Shown here in pieces: positions 22,183-32,164 of a stretch of 64,000 nucleotides of DNA. The notes under the pieces were generated by a model. It ran no database searches, was not told the DNA's origin, and was given only the letters and a program-made list of their open reading frames with translations. Each line of letters starts with the position of its first letter. Position 1 is the first letter of the stretch. The DNA lies in NCBI GenBank assembly GCA_037447655.1, contig JBBHKE010003572.1, positions 242,860-306,859 of the forward strand, written 5' to 3'. The translations under genes and the position numbers were made by a program. This DNA comes from Zygnema cylindricum. Taxonomy: Eukaryota; Streptophyta; Zygnematophyceae; Zygnematales; Zygnemataceae.

Positions 22183-23469
22183 CAGGTTTTAGGCCCACCC
22201 TCTAGGGTGCCCATCTTTAACAGAACTGGATTCATATATCGGGAGAGGATAATGACAAGATCTCTATGTAAAAAATGGTTTTGGGGGATAGTAAGTGGAT
22301 GAGTGAAGCGTCCATCCACTTCAACAATTCTCTAGGGGTTAGGAGAAGCAGGTTTACCAGACAAAACAGCAGATCCAATGCCACCAGAGGATTCAGAGGA
22401 CAGAGAGAGCATTGTGATGGAAAAAGGGAAAGAAAAAGAGACAATCACACCGAAAGCAACACCTTTAGCAATCGGAATGATGTTGATATGTGCGACTACA
22501 ACAAAATGGGGGCAGGGTACTTGATCTCTTGTCATCTCACTCAAGGACTTGCATCGCCTCATTTGCAGGTAGAGAGGGCATCCAATCTGTCGATTGCTCT
22601 TATAGAGATGTACCAAAGTGGTACAATTCAGCAACAACAATTGGCTAATCAGAAGATAGATGCATATGCATCTAAAGGGGGAAAAATGCTAAATTTTTGT
22701 AATAAGCTTGCAACTCTCTTTACATAGCTGGAGAGTGATGGTCAAATAGAAACAGAAAAGATAAAGGTTAACTCTCTCCTCATGAATTTACCCGATGACT
22801 ATGAGAACATAGTCAACCGTGTGTAAGATTTGCCGGACTCCAGATGGATTTGGAATTCTCTGGTAGGAATGATTCTCGTACAAGAGAATACGATAGAGAT
22901 CCGGAGGGGAGGTAAGAGTGGACAAGCTTTGGCAGCCGAGACCAATTAGAGGAACAAGGATCCCATAAAACAGGTTGGAGACTATTGGGGAGGCCAAAAA
23001 ATCAGTCCGGTGAGTCTGGACAAAGGGTCTCAAAGGGGTTGTGTCATTTCTGCAAGAAACTAGGACACTGTATGGCGGATTGTTTTAAGCTAAAGGAGCT
23101 TAAGTTAAAGGAGGGGCACAACAGTAGACCTCCAAGAGGAAAGAAAATAGCCCTAGTGACGCAAGTACATGAGCAAGAATCCGAGGACGAGGACGATGAG
23201 CTCTTGTTAGATGAGGAGCTGGAGGCGAAAACCGATGTTGAAATTCCACGAAAGCAGAAATGAGCTTACAATGGATTAAAAGGTGAAGCACGCTAGATTG
23301 TAGATTGAAGTGCTTCTATGGACAACATCTCTCAAGTAATCCTCAAACTGGATAGAGGTATATTCTCCCCCATACTATTCTCTTTATTATGATCTAGTTC
23401 TATGTGTTTCCATTAATCAAATTACTAATCAAATCACCGTTTAAATATTTATTTCACCCTATGTAATTT

Positions 23470-23684
23470 ATCTACTTTCAACAACAAACCGGTTAGAGCT
23501 GACAGCTATGCCTCGCTCTGCCGGTCGGAGGTTCGAGTCCTGCCGGACTCAACCTTTTGTTGAGAGTGACTTAAGTCACTTTTTAGTCCTGCCTAATGGG
23601 GCTGAAGAAGCCATGGCTCCACTAATCTCTCTCTTTTAGTGACTACAACAAGTATGGGGGAGAGGAAAGAGGTGGAGACAAACT
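23470..23684 (-). repeat. inverted, truncated LTR fragment with a tRNA-like B box
   Basis: The AGCCATGGCTCC...GACTACAACAAGTATGGGGG order is the reverse complement of the first part of the copia LTRs, so this is an LTR piece in minus orientation next to the LTR at 23685. It also contains GGTTCGAGTCC, a perfect RNA polymerase III B box, at the place where other copies of the LTR have GGATCAAATCC. I do not call a tRNA gene because the acceptor and anticodon stems do not form. Confidence 0.6.
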
Positions 23685-24801
23685 TGTTGATATTTGAGTA
23701 TTTTCTAGGTTTGTATTAGGATAGAAAAAGAGCAGAGGCAGCCTGCCTCAAACTCCACTCTCCAAGCCCCCACACTTGTCATAGTCACTAAAGGCTGGAT
23801 TGGGAGCTAGAGCCATGGCTGCCTAAGCTCACTAGAGAAGACAGGGGCTGATTTAGGTAGATGAACCAAAAGGTACTTGACGGACCTAGGAATTGATCAT
23901 GGTACCTACCGTCCGTCAAGTCACAAGAGGCCAATAGCTCTGCAGGTTTAGTCTAGGACTAGTGCTAAGGTAAAATGGGTTTGATATGTATATAAACATT
24001 TACACGTAGGGTCTTCCATTTAAATGGATTACGATTTATTGGACATAGAATAAGTTGTACTATTAGTACCGGACGAAACAAATAGTACAGACATTTGTAT
24101 CGACGGTCCTTATTTAATACCGATATCAATCGGACGGCTGTGGTTAGCGCCGGCTTCGCGGAAAGGACAATTTGGCGGTTTGCGGACTCCGCCACTCTAG
24201 ATGAACGTGGTAACATCATACTGGTTTACAGAATCTCTGGATTGGAAGACATCAAATTAAATGTGAAAAATGTCGCATAATGGCGACGTCGTACACTGTT
24301 CGTACAAAAAGTACATCGACATCTGTACTTTATTGTACGGTACGGTCCTGTGATTGGTCACTACCTCAAGACTAGGGGGTTTAGAGAGGGGTTTAGGACT
24401 TGGATTTTTTTGGGTAGGTAGCCGCCTCTGCTAGAGAGCATCTTGTATAAAAGGCAAACTTAGGCCAGCCATATCTAAAAATTTACTTGACCATTTTCAG
24501 TGATTCTTTTTGCTGCAAACTCAAGGGAGTCTACACTTCACATGGGTGTAGTCGGTCAGAGTTTTTGATTGCCAGGGTGGTTGCATTTCTAAGGGAAAGT
24601 CAAACTGGGTGAATGTATCCAAATCTCATATTCTAACTTTGAATTTTGTGGTGGAACTGAGCACACACAAAGTCTTCCTTCACAGGGGTCAAGTTGTAAT
24701 AGGGTTGTGATTGTCAAGGGGTGAATCATTTCGGTTTATATAAACTTGGAGTCGGCACTTCCTAGATTAACTTCTTTTTGATCTGCGAATTCTGTGTGGC
24801 A
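23685..24801 (+). repeat. copia-family 5' LTR and leader of the gag-only element
   Basis: It begins TGTTGATATTTGAGTATTTT, the same start as the 3' copy at 26726. Visible signals are the 10-bp hairpin CTTGACGGAC/GTCCGTCAAG (about 23877-23921) and a TATA box in TTGTATAAAAGGC (about 24444-24456), which would start the element's RNA. The LTR end and primer binding site cannot be fixed because the matching 3' LTR is truncated. The interval runs to the gag ATG at 24802. Confidence 0.8.
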
Positions 24802-25866
24802 ATGGAGCCCATAGAAATTTCAAGTTATGGGCCCACCATCTAGGGTGCCTATGTTTGATGGAACAGACTTCACTTATTGGGAGTTTACGATGGAGGGGTT
24901 GCTTTTCGAGAAGCATTTATGGGGAATTGTTTCCGGACAAGTGAGGTGTCCACCACGGGGCTTTGGAGGACCTCAATATAGAGAATCATCTAGGGCTGCT
25001 GAGAAAACCAACCAGAGTTCAGATGTAACGGAAGGTGAAGGGAGAAACCTTAACGTGGATGGGGGAATAGTGGAGAAGGGTAAAAGGACACCTTTGGTGA
25101 GGGGAGCTAGGCTCTCAGCTATGGTGCCACTTGTAGGAATAAAAACTGAAGAAAATGAAAGAAAAATATGGGAATATAAAAGCACTGTAGCAAAACATCT
25201 CATACTTAGATATGTGTCTAAGTCCATTGCTATCACTCTTTTAAGTCTAGCCAAGTCTCCGAAAATTTGGGAAGCACTAATTCAGATTTATAAAAGTGAG
25301 ACTATACAGAGGTAGTAATTTGTAAAACAAAAAATAGAGGCCTTTGTTTATAAAGGCGGTAGCATGATAGAGTTTTGCAACGATATTGCTGCGTTATATA
25401 TTGAGCTTCCTAGTGCGGGAAATGTACAATCTGAGTGGAGAAAGATTAATACACGAATCATGAAGCTCCCAAATGAGTACGAAGACATCATTTACCGTAT
25501 GTAGGGAATAGATGACTCGTCATGGACTTAGAGCATGACCATGGGGATAATTCTAGTGAGGGAACGCACTTTAGAGCTTCGCAGGGGAAGTGAGAGGGTG
25601 ACTGCATTTACAGCTATTGGTGACTTGCGGAAGCATGATGGGAGGAACGGCGGTGACGAGCGGTAGCGTGATGGGAGAAACGGCGGTAACGAGCAGAAGC
25701 GTGATGAAAGGAAGAAAGACAAAGGTAAACCTTATCGGAACTTTGGTGGAAGGAAAGGAGAAGAAAAGAAAGGGGAGCTTTGAAAAAAAGGGTTTGCTTC
25801 GTTTGTAGTAAATCGGGTCATTATATGGAAGAATGCCCTTGTTTGGAAGAACTTAGTTGTTAGAAT
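24802..25866 (+). pseudogene. copia gag of the non-autonomous element
   Basis: After a one-base frame error near the start, the reading GPPSRVPMFDGTDFTYWEF and the block ending FEKHLWGIVSGQV are typical of the N-terminus of plant copia gag (UBN2-type). The region from KSIAITLLSLAKSPKIWEAL to QIYKSETIQ corresponds to the middle of that domain. A stop follows at about 25315, but homologous sequence continues out of frame to a zinc knuckle CFVCSKSGHYMEEC (about 25800-25842). The protein would package element RNA in a cytoplasmic particle; this copy is broken by at least one frameshift and several stops. Confidence 0.75.
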
Positions 25867-26712
25867 GTGAATGAGGAGGAAAAAGGGGAAGAGGAGAAAA
25901 AGGATGCAGATACTTTGGGGCTTTTTCACATCGGTAAAATGGAGAAGAGAGAAAAACACACAAAAATTCCACGGAGGCAACAATGTGATTTTGGAGGTAT
26001 AAGGGAAATAAAGAGAGAGGAGGTACTTGAGGATGTTGAGGAGTGTCGAGTGGATGACTTAGAAATGGGAAAGTCAGATCTAGGATACATAGGTGAAAAC
26101 GAGAAAGATAACATAAATGAGGATAATTTTATAGATATTTTGAAAACAGAAAACTGGTCGGAAAGGGAGCCTTCAACAGATTCTGAGGAAAGGAGAGAAG
26201 TGAAACTCGAAGGGATTTTAAAGGATAGGGGAGAAGAGGAATATTTAATGAAAGGTTTAGGGGAGGAGAAATACTTATTGGGGATAAATTTAGAAAGAGA
26301 GAGTGGAAAGAAATCCATGGGAGAGAGTGAGGAAAGCTCATTTTTTTGGGGTAATGGGTTTGAAATCACTAAAAGGAGTGATGACATTTATGAAGGTGTG
26401 CTTGTAAAAGGGTTAACATCTGGGTGTATGTTGCAGATTGGAAATGGGACAGGCTATTTGGATTGCAAGAGGGAAATTAGATTTAGTGTGGATGGAAAAG
26501 AGATGAGGTGGATAAAATCTTGGCTCGGATTTATGAAAAGTCAAATGCTGAAATATGTGGTACAATTTTTATTCGTGTTTATCAAATGCATTGTTTTCAA
26601 TACATTAATATTTTTCATGATTTTTATGAAAAGAAAAGGAAAAAGAAAGAAAAAAAGGGGGGAAGGGGTGTTTGTTTATTTGTTTGTGGGAGTTAAAAGG
26701 AAAATAGACTAG
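25867..26712 (+). CDS. element-encoded ORF, acidic with C-terminal hydrophobic segment and basic tail
   Basis: An open frame of 281 codons that I do not recognise. The first codon is GTG; the first ATG in frame is at about 25939. It continues the frame of the zinc knuckle after a single TAG, so it may be the C-terminal part of a longer gag protein. Residues 1-160 are highly charged and acidic. About 175-225 look globular (GNGTGYLDCKRE). A hydrophobic stretch (LKYVVQFLFVFIKCIV then NTLIFFMIFM, about 229-254) is followed by KRKGKRKKKRG. A predicted membrane segment with a polybasic tail directly before the 3' LTR is the position where Env-like ORFs occur in some plant elements; that comparison is inference only. 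Confidence 0.6.
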   Translation: MNEEEKGEEEKKDADTLGLFHIGKMEKREKHTKIPRRQQCDFGGIREIKREEVLEDVEECRVDDLEMGKSDLGYIGENEKDNINEDNFIDILKTENWSEREPSTDSEERREVKLEGILKDRGEEEYLMKGLGEEKYLLGINLERESGKKSMGESEESSFFWGNGFEITKRSDDIYEGVLVKGLTSGCMLQIGNGTGYLDCKREIRFSVDGKEMRWIKSWLGFMKSQMLKYVVQFLFVFIKCIVFNTLIFFMIFMKRKGKRKKKRGEGVFVYLFVGVKRKID

Positions 26713-26725
26713 AAAATAACGGGAG

Positions 26726-27109
26726 TGTTGATATTTGAATATTTTCTAAGTTTGTATTAGGAAAGAAAAAAAGCACAAGCAGCTTAACTCTAACTCCCCT
26801 CTCAAAGCCCCCACGCTTGTCGTAGTCACTGAATGCTGGATTTGGAGCTAGAGCCATGGCTGCCTAAGCTCACTAGAGAAGACAGGGACTGATTTAGGTA
26901 AATGTACCAAAAGGTACTTGACGAACCCAAGAATTGATCCTAGTACCTACCATCCATCAAGTCACCCGTAGCCGGTAGCTTTGTCCGTTTAGTCTAGGAC
27001 TAGTGCTAAGGTGTAATGGGTTTGACATGTATATAAACATTTACACGTAGGATCTTCCATTTAACTGGATTACCATTTATTGGATATAGAATCAGTTGTA
27101 CTATTAGTA
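26726..27109 (+). repeat. truncated 3' LTR of the gag-only element
   Basis: Matches 23685-24069 from TGTTGATATTTGAATATTTT to CTATTAGTA, then homology stops abruptly and GC-rich repeats begin. It is preceded by a purine-rich tract (26713-26725) suited to plus-strand priming. Confidence 0.8.
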
Positions 27110-27139
27110 TCTGTCATGCCGTATCGTGTCGGCTGCTCG

Positions 27140-27560
27140 CGCGCACGTTATCATGCACGCACGCGCGGTATTCTGCACGCACGCGCAGTATTTCTCACGC
27201 ACTCGCAGTATTTCTCACGCACGCGCGGTATTCTGTACGCACGCGCGATATTTTGTATGCACGCGCAGTTTAAGGCACGCGCGCACGGTTTTATGCATGC
27301 ACGCGCGGTTTAATGCATGCACGCAAGATTGTCGCACGCATATATAAGTTTCGTTCTCACGTGCGATTTAATTCCGATTCATATTTTTAGGTTTCATTGA
27401 GTAGTACTAATTTCGTGCGATATGTTTCATTTCGTGCGTAGGTACACGATTTTCAAAGTTGGACCCGAAACATTGTTTGGGCGACGTGACGCGATTTCAA
27501 GTATTTCGTGCTAGACCTTTTATTTCGTGCGATATGGTTCGTTTCGTGCGGTATGTTTCG
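27140..27560. repeat. CACGCACGCGCG tandem repeat and TTTCGTGCG repeat
   Basis: About ten units of 20-22 bp with a CACGCACGCGCG core run from 27140 to 27345. After a spacer, looser repeats of TTTCGTGCGATATG and TTTCGTGCGTA occupy about 27405-27560. The alternating purine-pyrimidine core is the kind of sequence that can adopt left-handed DNA. ORFs read through it (Ala-Arg-Ala-His repeats) are artefacts. Confidence 0.85.
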
Positions 27561-27589
27561 TTTCGTGCGTATGCACGCGATTTGGGAGT

Positions 27590-27895
27590 ATCGACGTGAA
27601 TATACTTCAGCACCGCTCTTAGACTACAGGGTAAGACTAAAGGCTACTTTGACAGATGGTAGGTACCAGGATCAAATCTTGGGTCCGTCAATCCTTTTGG
27701 TAAGTTTACCAAGGATTTGCCTTCTGACTCTAGAACGAACATAGGCAGCCATGGCTCTAGCTTCCTCTCCATCCTTCAGTAACTACGACAAGTATGGGGG
27801 CTGGAGAGAGAAGCTAGAAGCAGGCTGCCTTTGGTTTTTCCTGCTCCTATTTAAATCATTTGAATAACCTAGAAAATACCTTTAATTTCAACACT
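27590..27895 (-). repeat. 3' LTR start of the minus-strand copia element
   Basis: The ACTTCAGCACC...TTTCAACA block matches 31102-31398 with few differences, including the hairpin region around GGTAGGTACCAGGATCAAAT and the AGCCATGGCT block. It stops at about 27590. Confidence 0.85.
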
Positions 27896-27906
27896 CCCCT
27901 TATTTT

Positions 27907-30427
27907 CTAGTCACTTTTAATTTGAAATCCACATCTCTCTCTGCAAAAAATAAATTTAGGAGAAGGTACAAGCTTAGTCATCATGTCTGCCACCATTTCA
28001 CTGTCTGGACTGTATTCTATACTTATTATTTTGTTCTCCAGCTTTTCCGTAACAAAGCTAAGTCTGATATCCATGTGTTTTGCTTTAAAATGATGTTTGG
28101 GATTAGCAGCAATTGCAATTGCCGCTTGATTATCACAGATTATTTTTTGAATTCCACTCTTAAGATACCCGAATTCACGAAGCAAGGATTTAACCCACAT
28201 CAATTCCTTCGGAGCACAACAAGATGTCATATACTCTGCCTCTATGGTAGACTGAGCAATGACCTTTTGCTGCTTACTGCTCCAGCAACAAGCAACATTC
28301 CTCACATACATCACATATCCAGATGTACATCTTCTCATCGGAGCATCCTCATAACTGGCATCACTTCAAGTGGTGATGTCAGTGTTTTCCCCACCCAGAT
28401 GCAGCCATAGTCCCTAGTTCCTATGAGATATCTGAGGACCCTTTTTGCTGCTTCCCAATCTCTTTTGGTACGAGCATTCAGACTCCTACTTAGCCCTCCT
28501 ACAGCTGCTGCCAAATCTGGTCTGGTACAATTCATAAAGTATATCAGACTGCCCACTACCTGGCTGTATGGAATAGTCTGCATAAACTTCTTTTCTTCAA
28601 TACCTAGTTCATCATCTAGAATTAGGATGTCTCCTTCCTTACTCCCCTCACTTTCCTTCTTTAGATCCATGGGAGTCGTGCAAGTGTTGGCTTTGTTCAT
28701 CTGAAATTTTTCCAGCATGTTTCGAATTGCCTCTTTTTGAGTTAGTCTAATTATCCTCTTTTTCCTATCTCTCTCTACTTGTATTCCGAGAATATATCTA
28801 GCCTCTCCCATATCTTTCATTTCGAATCTTCCTTTTAGATCTGTTTTTAGTTTGTTAATTTTTTTTAATGACTTACTTAGGACAAGAAGATCATCAACGT
28901 AGATTGCAATAAAGATGACACCTTCCTCATCTTCAAAAACATAAATTGAATGGTCTGAGCTAATGCGAAAGTATCCCAGACTGGTAAGGAACTCATCAAG
29001 TTTCTTGTTCCACTGTCTAGGCGCCTGTTTCAAACCATAGAGGGATTTGATCAGCCAACATACCTTACTTTCCTCTCCTTGTTCCACGAATCCTTCCGGT
29101 TCTCGCATCAAGATCTCCTCCTCTAGTTCTCCATATAGGAATGCTATTTTTATGTCTATCTGGTGTACTTCCATGTCTTCTACAGCTGCCAGACTGAGAA
29201 GTATTCAGACCGAGGGAAATCTGACGACCGGAGCGATGTTTCTTTGTAGTCTATTCCCTCTTTCTGAGTAAAACCTTTTGACACTAATCGAGCCTTATAC
29301 CACTCAATTCTATTGTCCAGATTCAGTTTTAGTATGAAAACCCACTTACATCTAATTGGTTTTCTATTGGGTGGACAGTCCACCAGCTCCCTTCTATCAG
29401 GGGCCATGATTGAAGCCATTTCTTCATTGATGGTCGTCTTCCAGCGGTTCCTTGCCGGACAGTTCATTGCCTCTTCATCTGTTTGAGGTTCATCCGGGTG
29501 AGATAGTTTAGTTACCTTGTTATTAACTTGTTTCTCTTGAAGCCTTTTGGTGCTTCTTCTCCCTCCCTCAAAATCTGCGACTAGAATAAATGGTTCTCGT
29601 GGATTCTTTCGATTCACCACGGCTTCTCCCCTGTCCCTCGGATCCATATCCATTTACATCACGTCTTCCGATTGTGTCATTGGTGTTTCCAAGTTCAAGT
29701 CTTTCTCTGACTGTTTTGAATCTGCAAGGATATCTTCTGAACTTGCAAGAATATTTTCTTCTTGAAAACCTGGATAGTTAGGGAGATGAAAGTCATGAGA
29801 ATTTTCTGACTCAACTCTGATTCTGACTGATTTTGAGGATTTAAAGGGATCTACCGACTTCCTTTTATCCATAGCTACCAGATATTATACTAAAATTATA
29901 TCTTCTCTCTTAAGATCATACACTCTTTCTCCTTTTACATCCTCATCATATCCTAGCAAGTATCCGGGTTTCCCTTGAGGATCTAGTTTCCAGTTTGATT
30001 TATCTGTATCTAAACTGAAGATTTTACTACCGAAAACCTTTAAGTGAAATAGATTTGGTTTTCGGCCGGTCCATTTCTCATATGGAGTTTAGCCTTTCAC
30101 CGCCAAGGTTAAAACTCTGTTTCTTAAATAATTAGCACAATTCATAGCTTCTGCCCAATTTTTTTTTCCTTTTTCCATCACGATACTTTCTCCGTCCTCT
30201 AAGTCATATGATGACGGTGGATCTGGTTTCCTACCAAATCTGCTTCCTGCAAACCCTAGAGGGATAGCAGGATCGGATGGGTGCTTCACTCGCCCACTCA
30301 CTATTCCCCAAAATCTTTTCTCACATAGGGCTCCAATCATCATACTTTCCCAGTAGATGAACCCAGTCCCATTGAATATGGGCACCCTAGATGGTGGGCT
30401 CATAACCTGTAACTTTGAGACCTCCAT
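27907..30427 (-). pseudogene. copia gag/integrase fusion, reverse transcriptase and RNase H
   Basis: Read on the minus strand: gag N-terminus (30427 down to about 30190, SPPSRVPIFNGTGFIYWES), joined at an A-rich stretch to the integrase C-terminal part (NWAEAMNCANYLRNRV, then YEKWTGRKPNLFHLKVFGS and GKPGYLLGYDEDVKGERVYD to about 29890). An acidic linker follows, then RT with KPIRCKWVF, the KSLYGLKQAPRQWNKKLDEF block, the active-site YVDDLLVLSK (about 28880-28911) and TRPDLAAAV, and RNase H with CTSGYVMYV, SSKQQKVIAQST and EAEYM. The whole gag body, protease and D,D-35-E integrase core are missing, and frames change at least three times. It copies no RNA by itself. Confidence 0.9.
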
Positions 30428-30439
30428 TGGTACTCAAAG

Positions 30440-31398
30440 CAAGCAGCTTACTGGAAGCATCTAGGATGACCTCAACCCCTTTGTCTTTGTACAAGTATAG
30501 CTGACACCCTAAGAGTATACACACTGACCAAAGTACACTCCCTCGAAGAGCTGACACGCCTGAGTTTGCCACAAAAAGGAACCTTGAATTTGCTCCCCTG
30601 AGCAGTTAATTATCAATGGTCAAAAATGATCCTTTTATATAAAAGCTCTCTAAGAGAGAGGCGGCTACCTCTAATTTTCTAAGTCCTAAACCCCTCTCTA
30701 AACCCTCTCCTACTGATGTACGGAGCCAATCAATTGAGTGTACAGTAAAAAAAAGTACTTGGTCCGAAGTACTATCTGTACGGCGACTGTACGACATTGC
30801 CAGAAAGACGACGCTTGCCATATTCGGGTTCGCCATAGTATGTCCCGGTGATGCCGTCATCCAATGTTATGCTGCCACTTGTCACCCATTGTGGTTATGA
30901 CTGCAAACCGCCAAATCGACCATTCCGCGATGCCGGCTTCTTTCTCCGTCGTTAGATTGATGTCGGCCTTTATTTATAGCCGTTAAAATACAAGTAGTAC
31001 ATTTCCGGTGTAATTCTATTTTAACTCTGTCTGTGTGATTGTGGTCCATTTGTCAGTAAATTGAACTTCTCTAGTTCGTCATGTTTATGTAGGTATCGTA
31101 CCCTATATACTTCAGCACCAGTGTTAGACTACAGGGTAAGACTAAAGGCTACTTTGACAGATGGTAGGTACCAGGATCAAATCTTGGGTCCGTCAATCCT
31201 TTTGGTAAGTTTAACAAGGATTTGCCTTCTGACTCTAGAAACAGCATAGGCAGCCATGGCTCTAGCTTCCTCTCCAGCCTTCAGTGATTACGACAAGTAT
31301 AGGGGCTAGAGAGAGAAGCTAGAAGCAGGCTGCCTTTGCCTTTTCCTGCTCCTATTTAAATCATTTTAATAACCTAGAAAATACTTTTAATTTCAACA
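30440..31398 (-). repeat. 5' LTR and leader of the minus-strand copia element
   Basis: On the minus strand it starts TGTTGAAATTAAAAGTATTT at 31398. The hairpin block (about 31160-31200), the Pol II TATA box in TATATAAAAGG (about 30632-30642) and the GAGCAAATTC...GTGGCAAACTCAGG block (about 30567-30604) match the other LTRs in order. The exact LTR end before the gag ATG is not visible. Confidence 0.75.
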
Positions 31399-31406
31399 CG
31401 ATAAAG

Positions 31407-31880
31407 GTCATGTGATTGGTCAGTACCTCAATACTAGGGGGTTTAGAGAGGGGTTTAGGACTTAGAATTTTTCTCGTAGGTAGCCACCTCTCCCAGAGAG
31501 CATCATGTATAAAAGGCAAACTTTGGCCAGCCATATCTAAGAATTTACTTGACTATTTTCAGTGATTCTATTTTCTGCGAACTCAGGAGAGTCTACGCTA
31601 AACAGGGGTGTAGTCGGTCAATTTTTTTGTTTGCGAGGGTAGCTGCATTTCTAAGGGAAAATCAAAGTCGGTGAATGTATCAAAATCTCATATTCTAATT
31701 TTGCATTCTATGGTGGAACTGAGCACACAAAAAGTCTTCTTTCACAGGGGTGAAGATGTAATGGTGTTGTGATTGTCAAGAGATCAATCATTTGGGTTTA
31801 TATAAACTTCGAGTCAGCAATACCTAAATTAGCTTCTTTTTGATCTACGAATTCTGTGTGGCAATGGAGCCCATAGACTA
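31407..31880 (+). repeat. LTR 3' half plus gag start, truncated
   Basis: Matches 24348-24820 from GTGATTGGTCA through the TATA box (TGTATAAAAGGC at about 31508) to AATGGAGCCCATAG, so it keeps the LTR-leader-gag junction of the gag-only element family. It begins immediately beside the inverted element's LTR, and its own upstream half is missing. Confidence 0.8.
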
Positions 31881-32164
31881 TCAAGACTGCCAACATTTTT
31901 TTTTTTTTCTACTTAGCTAATCAGACCTAGAAAAAACTAAATAAATCTAGTAATTTCAACACAGTCTTGTTGACTTACACGTTATGACTTAGCATACAAT
32001 TTTGTTGTCAGTGTAAAAATTTTGTAAAACACAGTGTTATCTTTTTTTAATTAGTTTGTTGGTGTGGGTTCGTTTATTTTGACATACCTTCAATTATTCA
32101 GGTATACTCACAACAATTGAGGTAGGTGGTAGATAACGTAGGGTTGGTGAAAAAAGGATAATAA
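31880..32164. other. junction DNA between copia fragments and the chromovirus
   Basis: After a poly-T run (31895-31907) an AATCTAGTAATTTCAACA stretch (about 31947-31964) resembles the copia LTR start in minus orientation, as at 39547-39562. The rest shows nothing I can assign. Confidence 0.4.

Larger units (their letters stand above)
20890..23275 (+). pseudogene. Ty1/copia gag remnant, split by an insertion
   Basis: The first gag codons (about 20892-20917) are separated from the rest (22183 onward) by a 1265-bp insert. The second part carries frame-shifted gag sequence that matches the gag of the neighbouring elements (the GPPSRVP region, then the IALIEMYQSGTIQQQQ and KIDAYASKGGKMLNFCNKL regions) and ends in a CCHC zinc knuckle, CHFCKKLGHCMADC (about 23043-23084), plus an acidic tail. 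The weak trace ID*SASMDN at about 23310 resembles the start of a copia protease. There is no pol beyond that. The element is dead. Confidence 0.75.
23685..27109 (+). mobile_element. non-autonomous copia-type element (gag plus extra ORF, no pol)
   Basis: A 5' LTR (23685-), gag, zinc knuckle, a long acidic ORF with a hydrophobic C-terminus, a purine-rich GAAAATAACGGGAG tract and the start of a 3' LTR (26726) follow in order. Only about 1.9 kb lies between leader and 3' LTR, and no protease, integrase or reverse transcriptase is present. This is the layout described for terminal-repeat retrotransposons with a gag domain (TR-GAG). It would depend on an autonomous copia relative for reverse transcription and integration. 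Confidence 0.75.
27590..31398 (-). mobile_element. Ty1/copia element with internal deletion, minus strand
   Basis: It has a right (5') LTR ending at 31398 with TGTTGAAATT read on the minus strand, a gag start, then integrase C-terminus, RT and RNase H, and a left (3') LTR start at about 27895. The left LTR matches the right one only over about 300 bp (27598-27895 versus 31107-31398); beyond that the left side is replaced by the CACGCACGCGCG region. The body lacks most of gag, the protease and the integrase catalytic core. Confidence 0.85.

Noticed and set aside
23490-23560. tRNA gene suggested by GGTTCGAGTCC
   Set aside because: Acceptor, D and anticodon stems do not form; it aligns better with the hairpin region of the copia LTRs.
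27080-27347. Ala-Arg-His repeat ORFs
   Set aside because: Artefact of the CACGCACGCGCG array.
31407-31880. Continuation of the 3' LTR that begins at 26726, split by the minus-strand element
   Set aside because: The fragment runs through the LTR into a gag start, so it derives from a 5' LTR junction; about 275 bp of LTR would also be missing between the two parts.
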